IMG/VR virus record: IMGVR_UViG_3300048872_000006
Coordinates: 1-31,820 of that record
DNA: 31,820 nucleotides
Strand: one strand, 5' to 3'
From: a virus
Part shown: positions 17,824-27,600 of the stretch, in pieces
Layout of the letters: each line of letters starts with the position of its first letter
Numbering within the stretch: position 1 is the stretch's first letter
The notes under the pieces: model-generated
Told to the model about the DNA's origin: nothing
Seen by the model: only the letters and a program-made list of their open reading frames with translations
The model's database searches: none
Made by a program: the position numbers and the translations under genes

Positions 17824-18732
17824 TGTCCTTCTGCAGGTCAGCGCATGTGCGCTGCCTAGAACGGAGGAAATGCGGACAACCAAGACACGCAACCTCCCCG
17901 AGACCTGGCCGTTATCCAGCCGTTATCGTCCCTGCCCTACTATGGACCTAGATGTCCGAAAACCTGTCCGGTATGTCTGATTCTCAGGCTGCCTCTCGGG
18001 CAGCCACGCAGAGTGACACTCGATGGGTTTGCCGGCATTGTCCTAGTATGTCCGTTTCCCTGGGGCTGAGCGTCCTCTCTTCAACGCGTGACGCGAGGGA
18101 CGATGTGTGTGCACGCGTGATCCTTAGTGGCGCGTGTCGTGGGCGCGTGTGCACGTCATGCGTGCGTGTGCGTCGTGGGCGCGTGTGCACGCATCACGCG
18201 TATACAGACGTGTGTCTACGCGTAAGGGTTGCTCCCCTGGGTGAGCCCCTTACAGGGTCTAAGCGCTTGCTTAGGAACAGTCTCGTTCGCGTACGTGAAT
18301 GCCAGGCCAAACGCCCACTTTCCCTTGCATATGCAGGCCAAACGGACACATTACATGTCATATGATGTCATCTCATGTCGTATCAAAATGGACAGCCACT
18401 ATGTCCCCCAATGTCGTGACATGTATGTACACATTGGACAGGCCACTATATGTGTAGATGTCATGACATGTCCGAAGATGTAGCACATGCCGTACAAAAC
18501 TGGACATGATGTGACATAGTGGGGCAGGGAACAGATGCCTCAAATTAGGACATTCTATGGCAGACTAGGCTAAAACGGACCCGGGGGTTGTTAAATGATC
18601 ATGGGGGTGGGGTGTGTGAGTCCCCTTATAATTTTCACATAAATGCTCACTGTCCGTATAGATCCCAGCACAGACCTGTCACTGTATGTGATAGTTTGTA
18701 ACAGTTTGGCAAAGTATAGGTTTAAGCTGTCC
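17824..18732. repeat. TGTCC/GGACA-rich repeat region (origin-like or switch)
   Basis: I count 15 copies of TGTCC or its complement here by eye, where about two are expected. Longer related units include TGGACAGCCACTATGTC (18389-18405) and TGGACAGGCCACTAT (18435-18449), an inverted CCACTATGTC/GACATAGTGG pair (18396-18405 with 18513-18522), and CAGGCCAAACG twice (18303, 18334). No gene is supported. The density of iterated and inverted sites beside the junction of two operons fits an origin of replication or a regulator-binding array. Confidence 0.5.
18136..18191. repeat. 20-bp direct repeat in alternating GTGCACGC sequence
   Basis: GTCGTGGGCGCGTGTGCACG occurs at 18136-18155 and again at 18172-18191. 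The surrounding 18100-18225 is an alternating purine-pyrimidine GTGCACGCGT stretch of the kind that can adopt Z-DNA, unlike the rest of the window. Confidence 0.7.
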
Positions 18733-18983
18733 TGGGACGGGTACTTAAATAGTGAGAAGATAACTACGCAAGATGTGCAACGGACCGCCCCTAAGGGCGG
18801 GCCAGTGCAACCCTGGCGTACACAGTAAGAAGGTACTACGCAAGAGGGATGATGGACACCCCCTGAGGGGGGTCCACTATCCAAGAGGCGTAAAGGGACG
18901 ACGAAGCCAAAGCTTGACCGGAGGATGAAGACGAAGAGAACGCCTTACCGACTCTACGAGATCGGAACCATACCTCCGTTCCA
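18733..18983 (+). other. untranslated stretch upstream of terminase with two hairpins
   Basis: No gene called. It contains CCGCCC-CTAA-GGGCGG (18785-18800) and a second hairpin GGAC..CCCCC-TGA-GGGGG..GTCC (18854-18875), each following a similar ACTACGCAAG sequence (about 18763 and 18836). A perfect TATAAT at 18627-18632 upstream lacks a -35 and may be a late promoter for a phage sigma; this is speculative. Confidence 0.38.
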
Positions 18984-19008
18984 AGCCCCGCCCTTTAGGG
19001 TCGGGGCT
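18984..19008 (+). terminator. hairpin terminator before terminase gene
   Basis: AGCCCCG (18984-18990) pairs with CGGGGCT (19002-19008), with CCC-TTTA-GGG stacked inside. It is followed by GTACTGTTGTTAG, the same tail as after the 8859-8882 terminator. It would separate the control region's transcripts from the late operon or act as a regulated attenuator. Confidence 0.62.
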
Positions 19009-19047
19009 GTACTGTTGTTAGAAATGTTAAAAGGGGTAGGGTAGGAG

Positions 19048-20991
19048 ATGAAAGATCAAGTTGTAAAGGTCGAGAAGAACAAGAAGGTTCTTCGAGCTGG
19101 TCGCTCCATCAAGGAGCGAAAGCAGACGTTCATCTCGTACGTCAAGAATGGCAAGAGCATCAAAGAAGCCTGCAATGACATGAACCTCACTGAAGCACAG
19201 TACAAGTACCTTCGTCAGTCTGACGTAAATTTTAGAGAGGAGATGGACAAGCTTCGACTGATCCGCTCCTCTAGCACGGAAGCTGAAGAGAATCGATCGA
19301 ACATCGCTCCCTTCGAGGAGTGGTGTGAAGAGTACCTTGATACTCAGTTGTTCAACCATCATCTCCAGTGGGTAGATCTCCTCGAGGATCGTGAACCTCG
19401 GAATCTACATTCATCCCAGACTTTTATCAAGGGCAACCCAGACTTCATCTTGATCAACACTCCACCAGAGCACGCTAAGTCCACTACGATCACCGTCAAC
19501 TACGTGACGTACCGGATCTGCCAGGACCCTAACATCCGTGTGATCATCGTGTCTCAGACCCAGGAGATGGCAAAGCGGTTCCTTCGAGGCGTCAAGGATC
19601 GTCTAGCTTCTGAGAACAGGAACTATCAGAAGCTTCAGATCGACTTCGGCCCCGAGGGTGGCTTTGATGCTAACTCGTCAGCTTGGACGGCTGACTCTAT
19701 CTATGTGTCCGCTTCCGCTCGTGACAGCGGTGAGTCCTCTCCTACAGTTCAGGCTCTCGGCATCAACGGTCAGATCTACGGTTCTCGTGCCGACCTCATC
19801 ATCTTCGATGACACCGTAACTGGCAAGAACGCTCACGAGTACCTGAAGCAGATGGACTGGATGCAGCGAGAGGTGTACAACCGTAACTCCCAGTTCGGCT
19901 CCAAGATGCTTCTCATCGGTACTCGCCTGGCTCCCGTGGATCTGTACGGTGAGATCCTCAAGCCTGAGTACTACAACGACGAAGAGTCTCCCTGGACCTA
20001 CCTGAGTCAGCCTGCCGTCCTGGAGTTCGCGGACAAAGCGGACGACTGGGTAACGCTATGGCCTCGCACTAACCGTCCTCCCGTGTCGTTCGCTGGCCGT
20101 CAGGTCGTAGAGGTCGATGAGGACGGCTTGTATCCCATGTGGACTGGAGAGGCGCTCCGAAAGCGCCGCTCCGCTATGTCTCCACGCAACTGGGCCTTGG
20201 TCTATCAGCAGGAGAGCATCCTTGAGGATGCGATCTTCACAACCAAGGCAGTCAACGGTGCAGTGGATGGCATGCGTCGAGCTGGCGTCATGGTCAAGGG
20301 CGCTCCGGGCCACAGGCAGAACGGAATGGATGGCCTCTATATAGTGGGTGGCTTCGACCCTGCTATGACTGGCAACTCGGCTTCATTCGTCATGGGCGTG
20401 GATCGCATGTCTGGTGAGCGTTGGGTCTTGGACGTCTGGACCAAGGGCCACCTAAAGCCTGACGACATCTTCGACAAGATCAAAGAGCTCACGGTCAAGT
20501 ATCAGATCAACGAGTGGCGTATCGAGAAGAACGCCATGAACCTGATGGTTACGCAGAACCGTGAGATCCGGAACTTCCTCGGTAGTCGTGGTTGCATCCT
20601 GAAGGAACACTTCACGGGCTCCAATAAGTGGGACTCAGACTTCGGTGTAGCTTCTATGTCGATGCTCTTCGATGGATGGGAAAACAAGAAGCAGCTCATC
20701 CACCTTCCGTCCAGATCTCAGGATGAGGGCATCAAGGCCCTCGTCGAACAGCTCACCACGTGGGAGCCACTCCCTCCCGGCATGAAGACCAAGAAGAAGA
20801 CGGACTGCGTCATGGCGATGTGGTTCGCCGAGATCAGGGCACGAGAGCTTGCTGGCGAGCAGGAAAACATCTTCCATGTCAACAACTCCTTCCAGTCACC
20901 CAGAGACAAAGAACGGACCATGACTATCGACTTGGACTACATGAGTCAGGCAGCAATGACAGATGGCAACAGCGGATCTTGGTGGGGATAG
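19048..20991 (+). CDS. terL: terminase large subunit with N-terminal HTH
   Basis: The packaging motor: an ATPase that pumps DNA into the prohead and a nuclease that cuts it. Residues 20-70 (IKERKQTFISYVKNGKSIKE and NLTEAQYKYLRQSD) form an HTH like that of small terminases. The ATPase has Walker A at 138-147 (TPPEHAKSTT) and Walker B at 249-255 (DLIIFDD), with the coupling motif near LLIGTR (288-293). The RNase H-like nuclease starts at GGFDPAMTG (Asp437), with IEKNAMN and KKTDCVMAMWFAE further on. At 647 aa it is longer than most (450-550 aa) because of the HTH. No separate small terminase is seen nearby. It starts the rightward late operon and lies 3 bp before the endolysin gene. Confidence 0.92.
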   Translation: MKDQVVKVEKNKKVLRAGRSIKERKQTFISYVKNGKSIKEACNDMNLTEAQYKYLRQSDVNFREEMDKLRLIRSSSTEAEENRSNIAPFEEWCEEYLDTQLFNHHLQWVDLLEDREPRNLHSSQTFIKGNPDFILINTPPEHAKSTTITVNYVTYRICQDPNIRVIIVSQTQEMAKRFLRGVKDRLASENRNYQKLQIDFGPEGGFDANSSAWTADSIYVSASARDSGESSPTVQALGINGQIYGSRADLIIFDDTVTGKNAHEYLKQMDWMQREVYNRNSQFGSKMLLIGTRLAPVDLYGEILKPEYYNDEESPWTYLSQPAVLEFADKADDWVTLWPRTNRPPVSFAGRQVVEVDEDGLYPMWTGEALRKRRSAMSPRNWALVYQQESILEDAIFTTKAVNGAVDGMRRAGVMVKGAPGHRQNGMDGLYIVGGFDPAMTGNSASFVMGVDRMSGERWVLDVWTKGHLKPDDIFDKIKELTVKYQINEWRIEKNAMNLMVTQNREIRNFLGSRGCILKEHFTGSNKWDSDFGVASMSMLFDGWENKKQLIHLPSRSQDEGIKALVEQLTTWEPLPPGMKTKKKTDCVMAMWFAEIRARELAGEQENIFHVNNSFQSPRDKERTMTIDLDYMSQAAMTDGNSGSWWG

Positions 20992-20994
20992 AAG

Positions 20995-21753
20995 ATGAAG
21001 TTCAGTAAGGCCACTTGGCACCCGGTACAGAACCACACGACCGATGGACAGGATCGAGTCCTGGGAGTCGTACTACACATCATGGAGGGGACCCTTGAGG
21101 GGTCCCAGGCGTGGTTCGACAATCCCGAAGCTCAGGCTTCTAGCCACTTCGGAACCGGCAAGGATGGAGAACTGCGACAGTGGGTTGACACCAAGGATCG
21201 AGCTTGGGCTCAGGGTGCTGGCAACCATGACTACATCTCCATCGAGAACGAAGGCTATGCTGGTGATGTCCTTTCCTCCGGTCAGCTTGAAGCGTGTGCT
21301 CAGGTTCTTGCTTGGGCCGTGAAGACGTACAACATTCCATACTTGCTAGCCGACAATCCAGGTGATCGCGGACTGGGCTGGCATGGCATGGGAGGCGCCC
21401 TATGGGGCGGCCACACGGGTTGCCCGGGTGAACCCATCAAGGCGCAGCGAAGGGCCGTTATATCGCGGGCTAAGGCCATTAACAACCCTCCTAAGCCAAA
21501 GCCTGTCTATGCTCCGTTCCCTGGTCCCTCGTTCTTCAAGATCGGGAAGAAGAGTCCACTGATCACGGCCATGGGTAAGCGCTTGGAAGCTGAAGGTTAC
21601 AAGGGCTACAAGAAGGGTCCGAGCCCCGAGTTTACCCGCTCCGACATGGCCGCCTATACGTGGTGGCAGAAGAAGCTCGGATACACAGGCCCGGATGCTG
21701 ATGGCATCCCGGGCGCCGACAGTTGGAACAAGCTAAAGGTTCCGATGGTATAG
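20995..21753 (+). CDS. endolysin, N-acetylmuramoyl-L-alanine amidase with cell-wall binding domain
   Basis: Residues 1-150 are an Amidase_2/PGRP zinc amidase: His28 (VVLHIMEG), then GWHGMGGALWGGHTGCPG with His130, His140 and Cys143 as candidate zinc ligands. A Pro/Lys linker (NPPKPKPVYAPFPGP) leads to a C-terminal domain (about 175-252) with the pattern FFKIGKKSPLITAMGKRLEA and later GADSWNKLKVP, a peptidoglycan-binding module common in Streptomyces and their phages. It cleaves the bond between muramic acid and the stem peptide. There is no signal peptide, so release needs a holin; none is recognised next to it. Its place between terminase and portal is unusual. Confidence 0.88.
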   Translation: MKFSKATWHPVQNHTTDGQDRVLGVVLHIMEGTLEGSQAWFDNPEAQASSHFGTGKDGELRQWVDTKDRAWAQGAGNHDYISIENEGYAGDVLSSGQLEACAQVLAWAVKTYNIPYLLADNPGDRGLGWHGMGGALWGGHTGCPGEPIKAQRRAVISRAKAINNPPKPKPVYAPFPGPSFFKIGKKSPLITAMGKRLEAEGYKGYKKGPSPEFTRSDMAAYTWWQKKLGYTGPDADGIPGADSWNKLKVPMV

Positions 21754-21766
21754 CAGGAGGTACCAC

Positions 21767-23584
21767 ATGGCGTTGAATCTCGATAACGTCGCCCTCAAGG
21801 TAGAGAGTCTTCGCCGTGCGGCATCAGACAGGGACCGGAGGCATAAGGACGTTCACGATGTCCGGTCAGGTGACGTTGACTCCGTCATGCCGGGGGCCAT
21901 GCCTGACGCATGGCCACGACCTATCGTTGCGAACCTGATCGACACGTCGGCCCGGGACTTCGCCGAGACGATGGGCAGCATGCCCTCGATCAACTGTTCC
22001 GCTGGCGTAATGACTACCGACAAGGCTAAGAAGTATTCGAGCAAGCGTACGAAGATCGCAAACCACTACGTCCAGTTCAGTAAACTTCAGTCTGGTCATC
22101 AGGTTGAGTTCTGCGATCACTACAACACGTACGGCATGGGAATCTACGTTATCGAGGCAGACTTTGAAAACAAGATGCCTCGCATTCGCGTAGAAAATCC
22201 CATCGGGGTTTACCCCGAGTTCGACCTGTACGGTCACGTACGCTCGTACACAAAGGTCTGGCGCGAGGAAGCAATCCACCTGGCAGCCAAGTTCCCACAC
22301 CTCATGCGCATCCTTCAGTCCAATGAGAGTGGTGGGCAGGCTCAGATGGGTTGGGCTGAGCGTGAGATCGAAGTGGTCAAGTACGTTGACCCGGATCAGA
22401 TCACGATGTTCCTTCCGCAGCACGGCAACCAGGTTGTAGACATGATGCCCAATCCTTTGGGTAAGGTCTACGTCTCCATTGGGAAGCGTCCCGGTTTCGA
22501 CCGGGAGGTTCGAGGTTCCTTCGATGACGCTATCTGGGTTCAGCTAGCCAAATCGCGCATGGCGCTTCTTGGACTGGAAGCTACGGAGAAGTCTGTACGA
22601 GCCCCGCTGGCTGTTCCTCGTGACGTTCAGAAGATGACCTTCGGTGACGACGCGATCATTCGAACCGACTCTCCGGAGAAGATCCGACGGGTCGCACTAG
22701 ACGTTCCGCAGTACGCCTTCCAAGAAGGTCAGATGCTGGACAACGAACTACGGACTGGCACTCGGTCACCCGAGGCCAGGTCCGGCAACATGGACGCTTC
22801 GATCATCACTGGTCGTGGCGTTCAGGCGTTGATGGGTGGATTCAATACTGTCATCTCCACCGGTCAGAACACAATCGCTCAGGCTCTCATGCACGCGCTC
22901 ATGCTGTGCTTCGAGATGGATGAGAAGCTATGGCCTTCCGACAGGAAGACCATCAAAGGAATCGTTCAGGGTGTTCCGTTTGAAGAGACGTACATTCCTT
23001 CTAAGGACATTGCTAACGGCTATACCGTCGATGTCACCTACGGCTTCGCGGCGGGGCAGGACCCCGCTCGGGCTATCGTTGCACTACTCCAGCTCCGAGG
23101 GGATCAGCTTGTCTCTCGGGACTTCGTGCAGCGACAGCTTCCCATGGACCTTGACGTTGTCCAGTTGCAAGTGCAGATCGACAACGAGCAAATGACCGAC
23201 GCGCTCAAACAGGGCATGATGGCATTCGCTCAAAACATCCCAGCCATGGCGGCCCAAGGTCAGGACCCACTTGAGAGCATCACCAAGATGGCGAGGCTCA
23301 TCGAAGAGCGCGACAAGGGCACTACCTTCCACGATGCGGTGCTCAAAGTGTTCACCCCTCCAAAGCAACAGAATGCCCCCCAGAATCCACTAGAGGCCAT
23401 GTTGGGCACGGGAGGCCAAGGAGCCCCCCCAGGGGCGCCACAGGGCCAAGGGGAGGCACCTGGGGGCAACTCAGGCCTTCCAGGTCAACAGCAGGGCAGA
23501 GACATGCAGTCCCTGCTAGCTGGTCTGACTGGAAGTGGACAGACCCAGATGTCAGCTAGCGTTCGTAGGCAAGGAGCCGTGTAG
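21767..23584 (+). CDS. portal protein
   Basis: A 605-aa protein that forms the dodecameric ring through which DNA enters the head. The order terminase-lysin-portal, the size, and the N-terminal layout (MALNLDNVALKVESLRRAAS, then an Asp/Arg-rich segment and RPIVANLIDTSARDFAETMG) fit actinophage portals. The C-terminal 80 residues are Gln/Gly/Pro-rich (TGGQGAPPGAPQGQGEAPGG), typical of portal tails that contact the head interior. The ATG at 21767 follows GCAGGAGG. The stop TAG overlaps the next GTG start. Confidence 0.82.
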   Translation: MALNLDNVALKVESLRRAASDRDRRHKDVHDVRSGDVDSVMPGAMPDAWPRPIVANLIDTSARDFAETMGSMPSINCSAGVMTTDKAKKYSSKRTKIANHYVQFSKLQSGHQVEFCDHYNTYGMGIYVIEADFENKMPRIRVENPIGVYPEFDLYGHVRSYTKVWREEAIHLAAKFPHLMRILQSNESGGQAQMGWAEREIEVVKYVDPDQITMFLPQHGNQVVDMMPNPLGKVYVSIGKRPGFDREVRGSFDDAIWVQLAKSRMALLGLEATEKSVRAPLAVPRDVQKMTFGDDAIIRTDSPEKIRRVALDVPQYAFQEGQMLDNELRTGTRSPEARSGNMDASIITGRGVQALMGGFNTVISTGQNTIAQALMHALMLCFEMDEKLWPSDRKTIKGIVQGVPFEETYIPSKDIANGYTVDVTYGFAAGQDPARAIVALLQLRGDQLVSRDFVQRQLPMDLDVVQLQVQIDNEQMTDALKQGMMAFAQNIPAMAAQGQDPLESITKMARLIEERDKGTTFHDAVLKVFTPPKQQNAPQNPLEAMLGTGGQGAPPGAPQGQGEAPGGNSGLPGQQQGRDMQSLLAGLTGSGQTQMSASVRRQGAV

Positions 23585-23769
23585 TGGATTGGTGCTGGAA
23601 CTGTAAGATTCGTCAGTATAAAGCTGACGACCTAGGTGTATCTCGTTGCCCGCTTCCGGGCTGTGAGGTGCTGGAGCTGGACGACCCCGCTCGTACCAAG
23701 CCTCCAACTCCGCAGGCTCCAAGGCCTGCGGTTAAGAAGGTAGCAACTAAACCGAAGGTTGTTTCCTAA
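23584..23769 (+). CDS. zinc-ribbon small protein, 61 aa
   Basis: The GTG at 23584 overlaps the portal stop (TAGTG). Cys4, Cys7 (CWNC), Cys22 and Cys27 (CPLPGC) make a four-cysteine zinc ribbon in the first 30 residues. The rest is a Pro/Lys-rich, probably disordered tail (TKPPTPQAPRPAVKKVATKP). Similar tiny zinc proteins sit after the portal in several actinophages (from memory). Role unknown. Confidence 0.72.
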   Translation: MDWCWNCKIRQYKADDLGVSRCPLPGCEVLELDDPARTKPPTPQAPRPAVKKVATKPKVVS

Positions 23770-23811
23770 AGCGCGTACTCAAAGCCGCGCACTACCTTGA
23801 AAGGACAAGAA

Positions 23812-24027
23812 ATGTCTGATGGAACTATGTTTGCGGGGGATCACCCCAAGGTGGGCGAATGGGAGACCTTGAAGGGGCGTATGCTAGCCCCACATATTGA
23901 GATGCCCCTGGAGTCCCACTCTATGGGCGACTCTCGCCACATCGACGAAGCCCCGTCTATCGATTGGGCAAGTACCACGATCGTCACTACGGGCATGACT
24001 CGTGGTGGCGGAACGATGGCTCACTAA
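23812..24027 (+). CDS. hypothetical protein, 71 aa
   Basis: MSDGTMFAGDHPKVGEWETL... is polar with few hydrophobic stretches and a Gly/Thr-rich end (TTGMTRGGGTMAH). I start at the ATG at 23812, which follows AAAGGA by 6 nt; the TTG at 23797 would add five residues. A short virion- or assembly-associated protein is likely from position. Confidence 0.66.
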   Translation: MSDGTMFAGDHPKVGEWETLKGRMLAPHIEMPLESHSMGDSRHIDEAPSIDWASTTIVTTGMTRGGGTMAH

Positions 24028-24036
24028 GGAGTTCCA

Positions 24037-24258
24037 GTGTATGAGGACGAGACCTACGAGATGGAATCCATAAAGCCGCTAAGGCATGACCGGTGGTCCG
24101 TCCTCATCGTTGGACTGAGCCACTTCACTGAGATTGCATCAGTGACAGCCAACACGCTCAACCAGTTCACTATGATGGCGGCTCAGCACGCCAATCAGAA
24201 GAAGATCGACAAACGGTTTGATTCGGTAATCGAGCCGCTCAAGATGTGGGGACGCTAA
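24037..24258 (+). CDS. hypothetical helical protein, 73 aa
   Basis: GTG start at 24037 after AAGGAG (5-nt spacing). VYEDETYEMESIKPLRHDRW is followed by a weakly hydrophobic helix (SVLIVGLSHFTEIASVTANT) and a basic helical end. The hydrophobic stretch is too polar for a confident membrane helix, so it is not called a holin. The stop shares one base with the next ATG. Confidence 0.64.
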   Translation: MYEDETYEMESIKPLRHDRWSVLIVGLSHFTEIASVTANTLNQFTMMAAQHANQKKIDKRFDSVIEPLKMWGR

Positions 24259-24677
24259 TGGGAACGCCAGTATCCGGGCCTGGACAGTTCAGCAAGAGGA
24301 CTGATACGGCCGTATCCAATGCCAACACATCTCTCCCCAACGCAGACTATGGTGAGAACAAAGATTACCAGGAACAGCGTCAGGGCGCTGCGATGGCTAC
24401 CGACTCCGGTCAGATCTCCAGCAACTTCAGCGCGTTGTTCGGTAATCCGTCAGCGAACGTAATCGGACTCAATGCCGACTCCCAGATGCCGGATGTACCG
24501 GTAACCGATGGAGCAGCGTTGGGTCCAGGACGGGGCACCGAGGCCCTGTCTTCCTCCCAGGCTCAACCCAATCAATATCTAGCAAGCTATCTCACAGCGC
24601 TTGAGTTCATTGCGAACCAGCCTGGATCTTCTGATGCGTCACGAAACCTCGTACGCCAGATCAAGTCTCAGCTTTAA
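24258..24677 (+). CDS. hypothetical virion-region protein, 139 aa
   Basis: The ATG at 24258 (TAATG overlap with the upstream stop, GGGG 6 nt before) opens MGTPVSGPGQFSKRTDTAVS. The first two thirds are Gly/Ser/Asn/Gln-rich and disordered-looking. The last 35 residues form a conserved-looking helical domain (QYLASYLTALEFIANQPGSS then RNLVRQIKSQL). It lies just before the very large protein and may be a small virion or chaperone component. Confidence 0.66.
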   Translation: MGTPVSGPGQFSKRTDTAVSNANTSLPNADYGENKDYQEQRQGAAMATDSGQISSNFSALFGNPSANVIGLNADSQMPDVPVTDGAALGPGRGTEALSSSQAQPNQYLASYLTALEFIANQPGSSDASRNLVRQIKSQL

Positions 24678-24682
24678 GGGAT

Positions 24683-27600
24683 GTGGTTAAGATTTCCAAA
24701 TGGTGGCAGCAAGATATGTCTGACTCAAGTCAGGCATTCTTCAACGACCCATCCCTAGCTATTCAGACAGCTACGATGCCCCCTCAGACTTTGCAGACTC
24801 AGGACGCTAGCGCACCAGAGGCTCAGGCTAAGCGTGGCGGCTTTCTGCATCAAACGCTGGATTGGTTCGGAAAGACGGGTAAGACCGTCGATGGTGCACT
24901 CCAGAAGGTTGGAGTCGGTGGGTATAACGCAAGCAACGCCCTTCACTGGGCTTGGACTCCAGTAGACAAGACTGCCTCTGGTGCTCGTTGGATATATTCC
25001 AACGGCATCAGCCAGCCCATCTCTACGGTTCTTCTTCAGGCTGCAACGTCAGAGGGGAGTCAGGTCGACACCAACAGCTACTTCAGTGCTAGCGACTGGG
25101 CAAAGAACTGGCATGCCGCGAACAAGATGTCTCCCGGCCAGGTGATCGAGAACACGGAGAATACTCTGCTCGCCCAACACGGAGCAGACGTCTTTGGGTT
25201 CCTATCCGGAAACGTCGGCTTGCACATCTCTCCAGAAGAGAAGGCACAGGTTAAGCGTCAGTCGGATCGGTTCATCTATGACACCGACTACTGGAAGAGC
25301 AAGGCCGGATGGAAATATGACGTTGGCAGTGGAACCCTAGACTTCATGCTCAACATGGGAGCCGACCCGGTAACCGCCGCTGGTAAGTTCCTGGCTCCAG
25401 TCGTCAAGGGCGCCCGGTCCATCAAGGTAGCCGAAGAGGCCCAGAAGACCAGTAAGAGCATCAGTGGGGTCAACCGTCTAGCAGAGTCCGCAGGCAACGC
25501 CCTAGGGGCGCGCCTAGCGAAGACTCCAGAGCAGGCCACACAGTCCAAGAAGATTCAGGACTTCTTCGAGTGGACCCAGAAGCCAGGCCTGACCGGAGAT
25601 AGGAAGACTCAGGACGAGATTGCCCAGCACCCCATCTGGGGTCGTGGTCGCAGGAAGATGGAAGAGCGGCATCAGCTTTCGTCTCTTTTGTCTCAGGCTG
25701 ACAACGTTGAGCAGCCACTTATTCTAGGCATGGCAATGGGCAGTCAGTCGGCAGCTCAGCAGTTGGCAGTGAAGAATACCGATCTACTTACTCAGATCGG
25801 TCGCATGCAGGACAATCGCAAGCTACTCGACAGCGTTAAGTACGATCCACTGATGATGACTTACGCAATGCGTGAGACTCGTGCAGGTCGGGAGTCCCTC
25901 ACCTCCGGCAAGGAGGGAATGTTCGGAAACACCTCAGCGTCCACGAAGAGCAACGAGATCAAGGAACCACCGTTCCCTCGCCCCACTGCGCCCGGACCGC
26001 GTCAGTCCGGTTGGGATGCTACATATGGCAAGAGGGATGTCAGCTCTAGGTTGTATCGGTCCCTCGCCAACGAAATGCTCAAGGGTTCTAACGGTGTTCG
26101 CCCCGCTGGAATCGGTAACCTACCTGATGCATGGGATGGCCTTCGCTTCCAGAACTGGAAGATGAATCAGGCCGATCTTATGGATCGGCAGCTACAAAGC
26201 ATGTCCATCAAGGACAGTTTCTACAGGGATATCCTCGGAAAGAACTGGGGCAAGGGCGTTGAGGAGTTCAGCCCAGGAGAGTCCAACCTGTTCGGTCAGT
26301 TGAAGACCCTATACCGGGCCGGTCCCCTTGGGGTGACCGACCTTGGTCGGGCTGCCGACCGTAAGTTTGGTGCAGCAATAGCGGATCGAAACGCCCCCAA
26401 GGGTCAGTTCACTTCTCGCTATATCCGCAATGGTTACTACTCCATTCCAGTCAAGGTCATTCAGACCTTGGGCGACGAGCTTCCTCAAACTCTGATCAAT
26501 CACAATGCATCAGATGCTAGTGACCGGTTCCTTGACATGCTCAAGAAGGTTCCTGATCTCGGGCCTGAAGCCCGAGCTGGGATGCTCAACCAGTACACGA
26601 TTGCTGGAGACAAGACCACTCGGTCTCGTGTGATGGAAACCATCAACAGTCAGATCGTCAGTCACATGGCTGGACGATACAACGTTGATGACGCTACGGC
26701 TCGTGTAGTTGCTCAGATGATCAAGGATGGCACCGATAATGCCATGAACACTCTGAGCGGTAAGGCCGCTCCAAGTAAGCCCATCTACACAGCAGCAACC
26801 AACCAAGTCACTGGGGTTCGAGCTGACATGATCGAGGATGGGGCTGGCCTCAAGGCCATGCCTCAAGCCGCAACCCAGCTTGCGTACAGTGAGCCGCTAC
26901 TTAACGTGAAGGAAGTAGAGGCATTTCTCAAGAGTCATTCTGGATATCTTCAGACTCTCCGGCGTGGAGGAATGCAAGCTAAGGATGTAGCCTTCGAGGG
27001 CTTGGATGGCCTGTCTAACATCTGGAAGGCTGCCACTCTGATTCGTCCAGGTCAGATGCTTCGCTCTCCATCGGAAGAGATGGCAGCCGGTGCTATCAAG
27101 TTCGGCCTGTTCTCTTCGATCATGATGAGTGCTCACGGAGGAAAGAACTGGACCCTCAATCGCACTCACCAACTCGAAGCTCTGGTTGGAAAGGGCGACT
27201 ACGCATCTGCGGTCGGAGGAAAGACTAGGGTTCGCGTAACCGATCCCGGCATAGTTTCAGCTACAAAGGCTCGCAGGGCCGCCGGTCAGAAGACCGCAGC
27301 CGACAAGCTGGTTCGCATCAACGTAGGCAAGGCTTACCCGATCGTCATGGCTCGCATTGACTCCGAGCGTGAACTTCTCAGCCCGCTGGAAGAGAAGATT
27401 GCGAAGATGAAGAAGGACCCGAAGCACGATCCCAACGAACTGTACGAACTGGAATTCCAGGCAGAAGAGCACGCCGACATAATCAAGGAGCACCGAGACT
27501 ACGCGGATGCCATCGTTTCAGCAGCCGTTAATGCCAAGGGTATTCGAGTCGGCGAAGGCACCATTGAGCACGCTGGTCACACCATCCCTCAGGCGTTCTC

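Noticed and set aside
18643-18828. 61-codon rightward frame MLTVRIDPSTDLSL...
   Set aside because: No ribosome site before the ATG, and the frame runs through a GC hairpin; considered untranslated.
18925-19044. 39-codon frame ending 3 bp before terminase
   Set aside because: GGAGG abuts the ATG with no spacing and the frame spans the terminator hairpin at 18984-19008.
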